DNA from: Aquabacterium sp963511655
GTDB taxonomy: Bacteria; Pseudomonadota; Gammaproteobacteria; Burkholderiales; Burkholderiaceae_C
DNA length: 64,000 nucleotides
Direction: 5' to 3'
Assembly (NCBI GenBank): GCA_963511655.1
Contig: CAUPJV010000001.1
Span: 145,000-208,999 of the forward strand
Part shown: piece after piece, positions 35,873-44,364 of the stretch
Layout of the letters: each line of letters opens with the position of its first letter
Position numbering within the stretch: the first letter of the stretch is position 1
Notes under the pieces: model-generated
Databases searched by the model: none
What the model was told of the DNA's origin: nothing
The model's input: the letters and a program-made list of their open reading frames with translations, nothing else
Translations under genes and position numbers: made by a program

Positions 35873-36844
35873 ATGAGTTTGATCACCGGATTGCTGTACG
35901 CGGCCCTCGCCGTGTACCTGGGGGGCTGGTACGCAGGGCGCTGGCACGGCAACTTTTCGCTGCTGCTGTTCGTCATGACCGTGGTCACGTTCGTGTACTG
36001 GCTGGCTGAGCGCTATCGCTTTCGGCCGGCCCGTGAAGCAGCCGCCCGGGCGCTGATCGAGCAGGACCAGTCGCGTCGTTCTCAACTCGCCCTGCAGGGC
36101 ATCGACCAGGTCGACGGCAACGTGCTGGTGGCGCGTGACCGCCTCCTGGCTCAGCCCTGGTGGCTGGACTGGAGCGCGGGCCTGTTCCCGGTGATCTGCG
36201 CGGTGTTCTTCATGCGCTCGTTCCTGTTCGAGCCCTTCAAGATCCCGTCGGGCTCCATGATCCCGACCTTGCTGGTCGGCGACCTCATCCTGGTCAACAA
36301 ATTCCACTATGGCATCCGCCTGCCGGTGATCAACAAGAAAGTCGTCGACAACAACCAGCCGCAGCGTGGCGACGTCATCGTCTTTCGCTACCCGGTCAAC
36401 ACCAGCCTCGACTACATCAAGCGCGTGGTGGGCTTGCCTGGCGACACCATCGCCTATGTCAACAAGCAACTCACGGTCAACGGCCAGCCCGTGCCCCAGG
36501 ATCAGCTGCCCGAGTACTACGACGCCGACAGCCTGAAGTACGCACTGCAGTTTTCCGAAAAGTTCGACGGTCGCGAGCACCGCATCCTCGTCGACAAGGA
36601 CCGCCCGCCCTTCGTGCCACCGCAGGCCGTTGAGGACTACCCTCACCGCGACAACTGCAGCTACAGTGGCGAAGGGGTGGTCTGCAAGGTGCCGCCAGGT
36701 CACTATTTCGTGATGGGCGACAACCGCGACAACTCCCAGGACTCCCGCTACTGGGGGTTCGTCCCCGACCAGAACCTCGTCGGCAAGGCCTTCGTGATCT
36801 GGATGAATTTCGGCGACTTCAAGCGAATCGGTTTCTTCCATTGA
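35873..36844 (+). CDS. lepB: Signal peptidase I
   Basis: Cleaves signal peptides at the outer face of the inner membrane. The 323-residue protein has membrane segments near 3-22, 27-43 and 100-118. The catalytic Ser is in PFKIPSGSMIPTLLVGD near 134 and the catalytic Lys in DYIKRVVGLPGD near 184. MGDNRDNSQDSRYWGFV and the substrate-binding beta domain follow. Usual partner of lepA. Confidence 0.97.
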   Translation: MSLITGLLYAALAVYLGGWYAGRWHGNFSLLLFVMTVVTFVYWLAERYRFRPAREAAARALIEQDQSRRSQLALQGIDQVDGNVLVARDRLLAQPWWLDWSAGLFPVICAVFFMRSFLFEPFKIPSGSMIPTLLVGDLILVNKFHYGIRLPVINKKVVDNNQPQRGDVIVFRYPVNTSLDYIKRVVGLPGDTIAYVNKQLTVNGQPVPQDQLPEYYDADSLKYALQFSEKFDGREHRILVDKDRPPFVPPQAVEDYPHRDNCSYSGEGVVCKVPPGHYFVMGDNRDNSQDSRYWGFVPDQNLVGKAFVIWMNFGDFKRIGFFH

Positions 36845-36858
36845 ACAGGATCGAGCCC

Positions 36859-37251
36859 ATGCCCCTCGTGTCTCGTTGCACCCGCCAGGCGGGTGGTGCT
36901 CGCGTGCGCCAGTCAGGCGTGACCCTCGTTGGCTTGCTCTTCTGGGCGGTGCTCATCTGCACCTTCGCCTTGCTGCTGATGAAGGTGGCGCCGGCGGTGT
37001 CGGAGTACCGCACCATCCAGGGCATGGTCAACAAGGCCGCGGCCGAAGGCGGCTCCACGGTGCCCGAGATCCGAGCGGCCTACGACCGCTACGTTCAGAT
37101 CGAATACGGCGTTGAGGCGATTCGCTCCGGACGTGACCTGGACATCTCCAAAGAAGAAGATCGCGTCGTCATCCGCTTCGCCTACGACAAGGAAATCGAG
37201 CTCGTCGACCCGGTCTACCTGGTCCTCAAGTTCAAGGGCCAGTCCAAGTGA
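36859..37251 (+). CDS. DUF4845 single-pass membrane protein
   Basis: Unknown function; regularly found between lepB and rnc in betaproteobacteria. The 130-residue protein has an N-terminal type-IV-pilin-like start (RQSGVTLVGLLFWAVLICTFALLLMK, with the hydrophobic stretch near 20-44) and a small soluble domain with EYRTIQGMVNKAA, YGVEAIRSGRDLDI and DPVYLVLKFKG. AGGA lies eight bases before the ATG at 36859. Confidence 0.85.
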   Translation: MPLVSRCTRQAGGARVRQSGVTLVGLLFWAVLICTFALLLMKVAPAVSEYRTIQGMVNKAAAEGGSTVPEIRAAYDRYVQIEYGVEAIRSGRDLDISKEEDRVVIRFAYDKEIELVDPVYLVLKFKGQSK

Positions 37252-37281
37252 CCGCTTTTGCACCTCGCTCCTTCCTGACCC

Positions 37282-37303
37282 GGGCCTGTGATCAGGCCCT
37301 TTC
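37282..37303 (+). terminator. Hairpin between DUF4845 gene and rnc
   Basis: GGGCCTG pairs with CAGGCCC around TGAT, followed by TTTCTC. It lies 30 bases after the DUF4845 stop and 19 bases before rnc. The short T-tract suggests a partial terminator or an RNA processing site. Confidence 0.5.
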
Positions 37304-37321
37304 TCATTGCGGGAAAGCACG

Positions 37322-38095
37322 TTGAACGCTCGCTCGCCCACCCTCTCTCCTGCCTTGCTGGGCCTGCAGCAGCGCCTGGGGCACACCTTCGCCGATCCGG
37401 CCCTCCTCGTGCGCGCCGTGACCCACAAGAGCTTCGGCGCCGACCACTACGAGCGCCTGGAGTTCCTGGGGGACGCGGTGCTGGACCTGGGCGTCTCGAC
37501 CTTGCTGTACGCCCGTTTCGAGCGGGGCGCCGAGGGTGACCTGACGCGCGTTCGCGCTCACCTGGTGCGCCAGGACATGCTTCATCGCCTGGCGGTGAAG
37601 TTCGGCCTGCCTTCCGTGTTGCGCCTCAGCGAGGGCGAGGCCAAGGGAGGGGGGGCTCAGCGCCCATCCATCCTGGCTGACGCGCTGGAGGCCATCATCG
37701 GTGCGGTGTACCTGGACGCTGGTTTCGAAGCGGCCCGCGACCTGGTGTTGCGGCTGTTCGAGCCGGTGCTGGCCGAGAGCTCCTCCCTGGAGGGCTGGAG
37801 CAAGGACGCCAAGACCGCCTTGCAGGAGTGGTTGCAGGCGCGCAAGATGCCGGTGCCAACTTACCGCATCGAGGGCACCCGAGGCAAGGCCCACGAGCAG
37901 GTCTTCATCGTGGCCTGCGAGTTGCCCGACCTGGCCATCTCCGTGACGGGGGAGGGCACCTCGCGCCGCGCTGCTGAGCAAACCGCCGCTCAGGCGGCCA
38001 TGACCCGGGTGGCGGCCTTGCCCGCTCGACAGGCCGCTGCGACCAGCCCCGAGCCCGTCATCGTCCACAAGCCGCGCTCGTCTCAAGCGGATTGA
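37322..38095 (+). CDS. rnc: Ribonuclease III
   Basis: Double-strand-specific endoribonuclease for rRNA and mRNA processing. The 257-residue protein has HKSFGADHYERLEFLGDAVLDLG (catalytic Glu/Asp signature near 35-57), SILADALEAIIGAVYLDAGF (second acidic pair) and a C-terminal dsRNA-binding domain (DAKTALQEWLQARK, then GKAHEQVFIVAC and AEQTAAQAAM). The start is a TTG at 37322 with GGGAAAG upstream; a TTG at 37307 is possible. The hairpin just upstream could itself be an RNase III or RNase E target. Confidence 0.95.
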   Translation: MNARSPTLSPALLGLQQRLGHTFADPALLVRAVTHKSFGADHYERLEFLGDAVLDLGVSTLLYARFERGAEGDLTRVRAHLVRQDMLHRLAVKFGLPSVLRLSEGEAKGGGAQRPSILADALEAIIGAVYLDAGFEAARDLVLRLFEPVLAESSSLEGWSKDAKTALQEWLQARKMPVPTYRIEGTRGKAHEQVFIVACELPDLAISVTGEGTSRRAAEQTAAQAAMTRVAALPARQAAATSPEPVIVHKPRSSQAD

Positions 38096-38142
38096 GCTTC
38101 ACACGCGGCTCGCCGCAGCCTTTGTTTCTGATTGGTTGAATC

Positions 38143-39162
38143 ATGCCCAAGTCGCCCGCCGATGACCTGAACCCCTCGCTTGACCAGATGCTGGCCAAGC
38201 TGACGATGGCCCGCACCGGCGAGGGTCAGCCTGCCGCGGCGACGCAGCAGCGCTGCGGCTTGATCGCCATCGTCGGTCGCCCCAATGTGGGCAAGTCCAC
38301 CCTGCTCAATGCGCTCGTGGGCCAGAAGGTGTCCATCACCTCGCGCAAGGCCCAGACCACGCGCCACCGCATCACCGGCATCCGCACCGAGGGCGACACC
38401 CAATTCGTCTTCGTGGACACGCCCGGCTTCCAGACGCGCCACACCGTGCGCGGCACCGCAGCCCTCAACCGCAACCTCAACAAGACGGTGCAAGCCACCT
38501 TGTCGGACGTGGCGGTCGTGTTGTTCCTGGTCGAGGCGGGCCGTTTCGGCCCCGACGATGCCCAGGTGCTGGCCCTGCTGCCCAAGGATCGCCCGGTGCT
38601 GCTTGTGGCCAACAAGCTCGACCTCATTCACCGCCGCGAAGACCTCTTCCCCTGGTTGCAGTCCATGCAGGAGCGCCACCCCTTCACGGAGTTCGTGCCC
38701 CTGTCTGCCAAGCGCGAGGACGACACCCGTCGCTTGCTGGACATCGTGCGGCCGTACCTGCCCGAGCAGGGCTGGTGGTACGAGTCCGATGCGCTGACCG
38801 ACCGCACCGACCGGTTCCTCGCCAGCGAGATCGTGCGTGAAAAGCTCTTTCGCCTGACCGGCGATGAGCTGCCCTACACCTCGACCGTGGTCATCGACCA
38901 GTACACCGACGAGCCCCCGCAGCCCGACAACCCCAAGTCCACCGGCATGGTGCGCATCGCTGCGACCATCATCGTGGAGCGCGAGCAGCACAAGGGCATG
39001 GTCATCGGGGACAAGGGCGAGCGCCTCAAGCGCATCGGCACCGAGGCCCGCACCGAGCTCGAGCGCCTGATGGGCCGCAAGGTCTTCCTGGAGATCTGGG
39101 TCAAGGTGCGCTCGGGCTGGGCGGACGACGACGCCCGCTTGCGCACCTACGGCTACGAGTGA
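38143..39162 (+). CDS. era: GTPase Era
   Basis: Ribosome assembly GTPase binding 16S rRNA. The 339-residue protein has a 40-residue polar N-terminal extension, then AIVGRPNVGKSTLLNALVG (G1), SRKAQTTRHRI (G2), DTPGFQ (G3), NKLDLI (G4) and SAKRE (G5). A C-terminal KH domain contains VEREQHKGMVIGDKGERLK. Standard position between rnc and recO. Confidence 0.97.
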   Translation: MPKSPADDLNPSLDQMLAKLTMARTGEGQPAAATQQRCGLIAIVGRPNVGKSTLLNALVGQKVSITSRKAQTTRHRITGIRTEGDTQFVFVDTPGFQTRHTVRGTAALNRNLNKTVQATLSDVAVVLFLVEAGRFGPDDAQVLALLPKDRPVLLVANKLDLIHRREDLFPWLQSMQERHPFTEFVPLSAKREDDTRRLLDIVRPYLPEQGWWYESDALTDRTDRFLASEIVREKLFRLTGDELPYTSTVVIDQYTDEPPQPDNPKSTGMVRIAATIIVEREQHKGMVIGDKGERLKRIGTEARTELERLMGRKVFLEIWVKVRSGWADDDARLRTYGYE

Positions 39163-39178
39163 GGCCAGGCCCGCGAGC

Positions 39179-40000
39179 ATGGCCAAGCCTGCGTCCCGCT
39201 CGACATCGCGTGCACCGTCACCGGCTTATGTCCTGCACAGCCACGACTGGAGCGAGTCCAGCCTGATCCTCGACCTGTTCTGCCGTGACCAGGGCAGGGT
39301 GATGGCCATCGCCAAGGGCGCCAAGCGGCCGCACTCCCAGTTGCGCCCCGTGTTGATGCCCTTCCAGCGCATCACGGTGGGCTTCGGGGCCAAGCGGGGC
39401 GAGGAGTCCGAGGTGTGGTTGCTGCGGCAGGCTGAATGGGCGGGCGGTCCGGCCTTTGGTGGAGGCGATGCTTTGCTGCCTGCGTTCTACCTCAATGAGT
39501 TGCTGATGCGCCTGTTGCCTCGGCAAGAGCCGCACCCGGTCTTGTTCGAGGCGTATGCCGACGTCCTGCGGGCCTTGCCCGAGCCGGGGCTCTTGCAAGC
39601 GGGCTTGCGCGCGTTCGAGCTCGTGTTGTTGCGCCAGCTCGGGCACCTGCCGGACCTGTCCCTGCTCACGCTGGACGGCTCGCCGGTGCAGGCGGGCGAG
39701 CCCCACGAACTCCATCCGGAACTGGGGGTGCGGCCGGCGCACTGGATGGGCGAGTCCAGCGACGCGGCGGCCGTGCTCAACGGCTCGGTGCTGCTGGCCA
39801 TGGAAGAGGCTTTGTCTGACGCGTGGCTCAACGACGAGCGACGCGTGCGGCCTGGGCACACGCCCGTGCCCAGCCTGATGGCCGCCTGCATGCCGGCGCT
39901 GAGTGACCTCAAGGCCACCACGCGATCGCTGCTTCACTATCATCTGGGCACGCACACCCTGCGCACCCGACAGCTCATGATGGAACTTCAGCAACCATGA
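39179..40000 (+). CDS. recO: DNA repair protein RecO
   Basis: RecFOR-pathway mediator. The 273-residue protein has the N-terminal OB fold (YVLHSHDWSESSLILDLFCRDQGRVMAIAKGAKRP near 17-50) followed by a helical domain with ALLPAFYLNELLMRLLP and LRAFELVLLRQLGHLPDL. No zinc-binding cysteine cluster is seen, as is common in proteobacterial RecO. The stop overlaps the pdxJ start by four bases. Confidence 0.94.
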   Translation: MAKPASRSTSRAPSPAYVLHSHDWSESSLILDLFCRDQGRVMAIAKGAKRPHSQLRPVLMPFQRITVGFGAKRGEESEVWLLRQAEWAGGPAFGGGDALLPAFYLNELLMRLLPRQEPHPVLFEAYADVLRALPEPGLLQAGLRAFELVLLRQLGHLPDLSLLTLDGSPVQAGEPHELHPELGVRPAHWMGESSDAAAVLNGSVLLAMEEALSDAWLNDERRVRPGHTPVPSLMAACMPALSDLKATTRSLLHYHLGTHTLRTRQLMMELQQP

Positions 40001-40812
40001 CCTTCTCAGGCCTGCACCTCACCGCCCTCGATGCCCCCTTGCTGGGCGTCAACATCGACCACGTGGCCACGGTGCGCAACGCACGCGGCGGGCGCTTCCC
40101 CGACCCGGTGGCCGCCGCCTTGCTGGCCGTCGAGGGCGGCGCCGACATCATCACCTTTCACCTCCGTGAAGACCGACGCCACATCCGCGATGAGGACGTG
40201 GCGCGCCTCAAGGAGGCCATTCAGGTGCCCCTGAACTTCGAGGCCGCCGTCACCGACGAGATGCTCGACATCATCGAGCGCACGGCGCCTGAGCATGTCT
40301 GCCTCGTGCCGGAGCGCCGCCAGGAGGTGACCACCGAAGGCGGCCTGGACGTGATAGGCCAGTTCGACCGCGTGCGCGACGCCTGTGTGCGCCTGGCCGA
40401 GTCGGGCAGCCGCGTGTCGCTGTTCATCGGTGCCGACCTGGCTCAGATCGACGCCGCCGCCCGGGCCGGCGCCCCGTGCGTGGAGTTGCACACCGGCCCG
40501 CTCGCCCACGCCTGGTGGGACCGCGATCACGCCTTGCTGGAGCGCGAGCTGCAGCGCCTGCAACGCGGCCTCCTGCACGCGACCAGCCTGGGCCTGCGCA
40601 CGCACGCCGGTCACGGCCTGGCGCTGAGTCAGCCCGAAGCGGATGGCGCCGACCAGCCCAGCAGCGCGGCCCTGGTGGCGGCCTTGCCCGACGTGCACGA
40701 ACTGCACATCGGGCACGCCTTGATCGGCCACGCCTTGTTCGTTGGCCTCAAGCAGGCCATCGCCGACTTCAAGGCCGAGGCCATCCGCGCTCGGCAGGCG
40801 GGGCGCGCGTGA
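39997..40812 (+). CDS. pdxJ: Pyridoxine 5'-phosphate synthase PdxJ
   Basis: Condenses 1-deoxyxylulose 5-phosphate with 3-amino-2-oxopropyl phosphate to pyridoxine phosphate. The 271-residue barrel protein has LGVNIDHVATVRNARGG near 16-32, HLREDRRHIRDEDV near 55-68, VPLNFEAA, CLVPERRQEVTTEGGLD and HIGHALIGHALFVGL. It overlaps recO and acpS by four bases on each side, so the three are translationally coupled. Confidence 0.96.
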   Translation: MTFSGLHLTALDAPLLGVNIDHVATVRNARGGRFPDPVAAALLAVEGGADIITFHLREDRRHIRDEDVARLKEAIQVPLNFEAAVTDEMLDIIERTAPEHVCLVPERRQEVTTEGGLDVIGQFDRVRDACVRLAESGSRVSLFIGADLAQIDAAARAGAPCVELHTGPLAHAWWDRDHALLERELQRLQRGLLHATSLGLRTHAGHGLALSQPEADGADQPSSAALVAALPDVHELHIGHALIGHALFVGLKQAIADFKAEAIRARQAGRA

Positions 40813-41240
40813 TCGTCGGCATCGGCACCGACCTGTGCGACGTGCGCCGCATCCAGGCCACCCTGGAGCGCCGCGGCGACCGCTTCGCAGAAAAGGTCCT
40901 GGGGGAGCGCGAGCTGGCCGTGTGGCGAGCTCGCACGGCGCGTTCACCCTTGCGAGGCTTGCGCTACCTGGCCACGCGCTTCGCGGCCAAGGAGGCCTTC
41001 TCCAAGGCCATCGGCCTGGGCATCCACATGCCCATGACCTGGCGGGCCTGCCAGGTGCTCAACGCCGAAAGCGGGCAGCCTCAGGTTGTGCTCGACGGCG
41101 CCCTGGCCACGTGGTTCGATGCCCGCGGCTGGAAGGCCCACGTCACCGTGACCGATGAAGGCGACCTCGCGCAGGCCTTTGTCGTCGTCGAGACCGACCC
41201 GGCGCGCGCGCCCTCTCTCGCCCCCGCGTTGGCGCCTTGA
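40809..41240 (+). CDS. acpS: Holo-acyl-carrier-protein synthase AcpS
   Basis: Transfers phosphopantetheine from CoA to AcpP. The 143-residue protein has MIVGIGTDLCDVRRI (magnesium Asp near 8), RYLATRFAAKEAFSKAIG (catalytic Glu/Lys near 60) and a C-terminal VTVTDEGDLAQAFVVVE. Start is GTG at 40809, overlapping the pdxJ stop. The carrier domain of the NRPS-PKS in this window would more typically need an Sfp-type transferase, and none is present here. Confidence 0.96.
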   Translation: MIVGIGTDLCDVRRIQATLERRGDRFAEKVLGERELAVWRARTARSPLRGLRYLATRFAAKEAFSKAIGLGIHMPMTWRACQVLNAESGQPQVVLDGALATWFDARGWKAHVTVTDEGDLAQAFVVVETDPARAPSLAPALAP

Positions 41241-41301
41241 ACGCAGCGACAATGCTGCCTTTCCCGCTGTTTGAACCCGCCTGACCCAGACGCCTGAAGC
41301 C

Positions 41302-42432
41302 ATGTCCAAGAAACGCACCGTCCAGCGCACCGCTCAGCCCGCCGTCGAGGCGATTCACCACGCCCCGGTCGTGCTCGACATCGAGGGCCTCAGCCTCAGC
41401 GACGCCGACCGCCGCCGCCTGGCCCACCCCCTGACTGGTGGCCTGATCCTGTTCGCGCGCAACTGGCAAAGCCGCGTTCAGCTCACCGCGTTGTGCGCCG
41501 AGATCAAGTCCATCCGCCCCGACGTGCTGATCTGCGTGGACCACGAGGGCGGCCGCGTGCAGCGCTTCAAGACCGACGGATTCACCCACGTGCCGGCCAT
41601 GCGCCGCCTCGGCGAGATGTGGATGGACGATGGCAAAGGTGGCAAGAACGGGCAGGGCAGCGGGGCCCTGGCGGCCACCGATGCGGCAACGGCCTGTGGC
41701 TACGTGCTCGCCAGCGAGCTGCGCGCCTGCGGTGTCGACCTCACCTTCACACCCGTCCTGGACCTGGACTGGGGCGAAAGCGGTGTCATCGGTGACCGCG
41801 CGTTCCACCGCGACGCCCGCGTGGCCACCCTGCTCGCCAAAAGCGTGATGCACGGCCTGCTGCTGGCGGGCATGGCCAACTGCGGCAAGCATTTCCCGGG
41901 TCACGGCTTTGTCAAAGCGGACTCCCACGTCGACATCCCCGTCGACAAACGCAGCCTCAAGGCCATCCTGGCCGATGACGCCAAGCCCTACGAGTGGCTC
42001 AGCACCTCGCTGACCAGCGTGATGCCGGCCCACGTCATCTACCCCAAGGTCGACAGCGCCCCGGCGGGTTTCTCGTCGCGCTGGTTGCAAGACATCCTGC
42101 GCGGACAGCTGGGCTTCACCGGCGCCATCTTCAGCGACGACCTGAGCATGGAAGGCGCCAGCGTGGCCGGCAGCCACACCCAGGGGGCGCTGGCCGCGCT
42201 CAACGCCGGTTGCGACCTGGTGCTGTTGTGCAACCAGTCGCTGAAAGGTGGCCAGGCGGTGGACGACCTGCTCGATGGCCTCATGCAGGCCCTGGCCCGT
42301 GGTGAGTGGGTGGCCAGCGCCGACAGCGAGGCGCGCCGCCTGGACCTGTTGCCTCAGACCGCACCCCAGACCTGGGATGAGCTGATGCACCTGCCGCAGT
42401 ACCAGCAGGCCCTGGCTCGCCTGCCGCGCTGA
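41302..42432 (+). CDS. nagZ: Beta-N-acetylhexosaminidase NagZ (GH3)
   Basis: Removes N-acetylglucosamine from anhydromuropeptides during cell-wall recycling in the cytoplasm. The 376-residue protein has CVDHEGGRVQRFK near 74-86, NCGKHFPGHGFVKADSHVD near 193-211 (catalytic Asp-His loop) and FSDDLSMEGASVAG near 275-288 (nucleophile Asp). An N-terminal extension of about 20 basic and polar residues is present. It follows acpS after 61 bases. Confidence 0.95.
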   Translation: MSKKRTVQRTAQPAVEAIHHAPVVLDIEGLSLSDADRRRLAHPLTGGLILFARNWQSRVQLTALCAEIKSIRPDVLICVDHEGGRVQRFKTDGFTHVPAMRRLGEMWMDDGKGGKNGQGSGALAATDAATACGYVLASELRACGVDLTFTPVLDLDWGESGVIGDRAFHRDARVATLLAKSVMHGLLLAGMANCGKHFPGHGFVKADSHVDIPVDKRSLKAILADDAKPYEWLSTSLTSVMPAHVIYPKVDSAPAGFSSRWLQDILRGQLGFTGAIFSDDLSMEGASVAGSHTQGALAALNAGCDLVLLCNQSLKGGQAVDDLLDGLMQALARGEWVASADSEARRLDLLPQTAPQTWDELMHLPQYQQALARLPR

Positions 42433-42458
42433 CGTCTGCAGCGCAGGCCAGCAGGGGC

Positions 42459-44312
42459 TCAGTTCGAGCCGCTGTAGAGCCGATCCAGCAGGCCTTGGTT
42501 GCGGTCGATCACCACCTTGCGCTTGACCTTCAGCGTGGGCGTGAGCTCGCCGCCTTCCACCGTCAGGGAGTGCGTCAGCACCGCGAATTTGCGCACCTGC
42601 GCCACGCGCGCTTGCTGCGAGTTGACGTGGTCGATGTCGGCCTGCAAGGCCTCGCGAACCTTCGGGTGCTGGTGCCAGGTGGCGGGCTCTCCCAGGCCCT
42701 GCGATTCGGCGAAAGCGGCCAAGGCCAAAGGGTTCAGCGTGAGCAGCGCGCTCAGGTGGTGCCTGCCATCGCCGCACACCACGGCGTGCTCGATCAGGTC
42801 GGCCTCCATCAACGCCGACTCGATGTTGGCCGGTGAGATGTTCTTGCCGCCCGAGGTGATGATGATGTCCTTTTTGCGCCCCGTGATGTAGACATAGCCG
42901 TCTTCGTCGATGTGGCCGATGTCTCCGGTCCTCAACCAGTCGTGCTCGAAGCTGTCCGCCGTGGCCGCAGGTGAGCCCATGTAGCCCTGGAAGACGTGGG
43001 GGCCCCGCACCAGCAACTCCCCGTCGTCGTTCACGCGGATCTCGGTGCCTGGCAATGGCTTGCCCACGGAGCCGACCCGCGTGCTGCCCTGCAGCGACAG
43101 GGTCGACGGCCCGCACACCTCAGACTGCCCGTAGAGCTCACGCACTGGCAGGCCCAGGCCCGCGAAGAAACGCAGCTTCTCCGGGTTGATGGGGGCCGCC
43201 CCCGAGCTCAGCAGCCGGGCGGCGTCGAAACCCAGCGCCGCCTGCACCTTGCGGTGGATCAGTCGGTGCGCCAGCGCTTTTTGCAGCGTCAGCCAGGGGC
43301 CCGCCGGCTGCCCTGCGTGGTCGAGGTCGTGCCAGCGTTGCCCCACGTCCATGGCCCACCGCGCCAGGCTGGCTTTCACCCCCGTGGCCTGACTCAGTTT
43401 GGCCTCGATGGCCGATTGCATCTTCTCCCACACCCGCGGCACGCCGAAGAAAATCGTGGGGCGCACCTCCTTGAGGTGCTCGCCCAGGTCTTCGATGCTG
43501 CGCGCGTAGTACACGCTGAAGCCGCCGTGCACCTGGTTGTGCATGGTCCCCATCTGCTCGGCGACGTGGGCCAGCGGCAGGTAAGACAGCACGCGGTCGC
43601 GCTCGTCGACCGTGAACAGCGACGTCATGGTCACGCCCATCCACCACAGGTTGCCCAGGCTGAGCGCCACCGCCTTGGCGGGCCCGGTGGTGCCGGAGGT
43701 GTAGATCAGGGTGCCGATGTCGGAGGCGCGCAGGCCATCAAGGCGTTCCGCGAGCGCGCCCTCGTGGTCCTCGCTCCCCCTGCCCAGGAAGTCCGGCCAG
43801 GACAGCACCCTCAGGCTGGTGCTGACCTCCGCGCTGCCTTCCAGCATCACCACGGTGCGCAGGTGGTGCAAGTGCTCGCGGCAGGCTTGAACGGGGTCCA
43901 TCCGCGCGGGCGTGTCCACCATCAGCACCGCCGCTTTGCAATGATTGAGGATGTGTGTGATGTCCTGGCTGGAGCTGGTCCAGTAGATGCCGACCGGGGT
44001 GGCGCCCACCGCCATGGCGGCGAAGGCCATCGCGACCCACTGCGGGTTGTTGAAGCTCAGGATGGCGACGGCGTCGCCACGCTGCACGCCGAGCTCGATC
44101 AGGGCTCGAGCCGCTCGGCGCACCTCTTGGGCGTGGTCTGTCCAGCTGGTGGCCTGCCATCCGCGCTCATCGCGCACGTGGTACGCGGGGTGGTCGGCGA
44201 GGCGCCTGGCCGTGTCGAACAGCAGCACAGGAGGTGGAACGAACCCCGCCAGGGTCGTGGTGGACGCGGTGTCGTCAGCCTGCGCCGCGGCTGGAGCATG
44301 TGCAGTCGCCAA
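42459..44312 (-). CDS. Long-chain acyl-CoA synthetase (AMP-forming, FAA1-like)
   Basis: Predicted to activate fatty acids to acyl-CoA through an acyl-adenylate. The 617-residue protein has LIYTSGTTGPAKAVALSLGN near 197-216 (P-loop), YLPLAHVAEQMGTM, the FFGVPRVWEKM block typical of long-chain synthetases, ELYGQSEVCGPST near 395, WLRTGDIGHIDEDGYVYI and GRKKDIIITSGGKNISP near 485. Start is a TTG at 44312 with AGGAGAG six bases upstream. Its promoter carries a perfect palindrome. It converges on nagZ with a 26-base gap. Substrate chain length is not predictable. Confidence 0.92.
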   Translation of the reverse strand: MATAHAPAAAQADDTASTTTLAGFVPPPVLLFDTARRLADHPAYHVRDERGWQATSWTDHAQEVRRAARALIELGVQRGDAVAILSFNNPQWVAMAFAAMAVGATPVGIYWTSSSQDITHILNHCKAAVLMVDTPARMDPVQACREHLHHLRTVVMLEGSAEVSTSLRVLSWPDFLGRGSEDHEGALAERLDGLRASDIGTLIYTSGTTGPAKAVALSLGNLWWMGVTMTSLFTVDERDRVLSYLPLAHVAEQMGTMHNQVHGGFSVYYARSIEDLGEHLKEVRPTIFFGVPRVWEKMQSAIEAKLSQATGVKASLARWAMDVGQRWHDLDHAGQPAGPWLTLQKALAHRLIHRKVQAALGFDAARLLSSGAAPINPEKLRFFAGLGLPVRELYGQSEVCGPSTLSLQGSTRVGSVGKPLPGTEIRVNDDGELLVRGPHVFQGYMGSPAATADSFEHDWLRTGDIGHIDEDGYVYITGRKKDIIITSGGKNISPANIESALMEADLIEHAVVCGDGRHHLSALLTLNPLALAAFAESQGLGEPATWHQHPKVREALQADIDHVNSQQARVAQVRKFAVLTHSLTVEGGELTPTLKVKRKVVIDRNQGLLDRLYSGSN

Positions 44313-44335
44313 GGTCTCTCCTGTGTTTGACAGGC

Positions 44336-44364
44336 ATTACAGACCTTTGTGACGTTAACGTCAA
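44336..44364 (-). promoter_or_regulatory. Predicted promoter of the acyl-CoA synthetase gene
   Basis: On the minus strand TTGACG (plus positions 44359-44364) and TGTAAT (44336-44341) are separated by exactly 17 bases; each matches the sigma-70 consensus at five of six positions. The start codon lies 23 bases past the -10 box, after AGGAGAG. Confidence 0.7.
44350..44363. promoter_or_regulatory. Perfect 14-bp palindrome overlapping the -35 box
   Basis: TGACGTTAACGTCA is its own reverse complement and covers five of the six -35 bases. A regulator bound here should block polymerase. The gene and the palindrome type suggest a TetR- or MerR-family regulator of fatty-acid or branched-chain amino-acid breakdown, by analogy with known operators of that shape. 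The regulator itself is not in the window. Confidence 0.65.
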
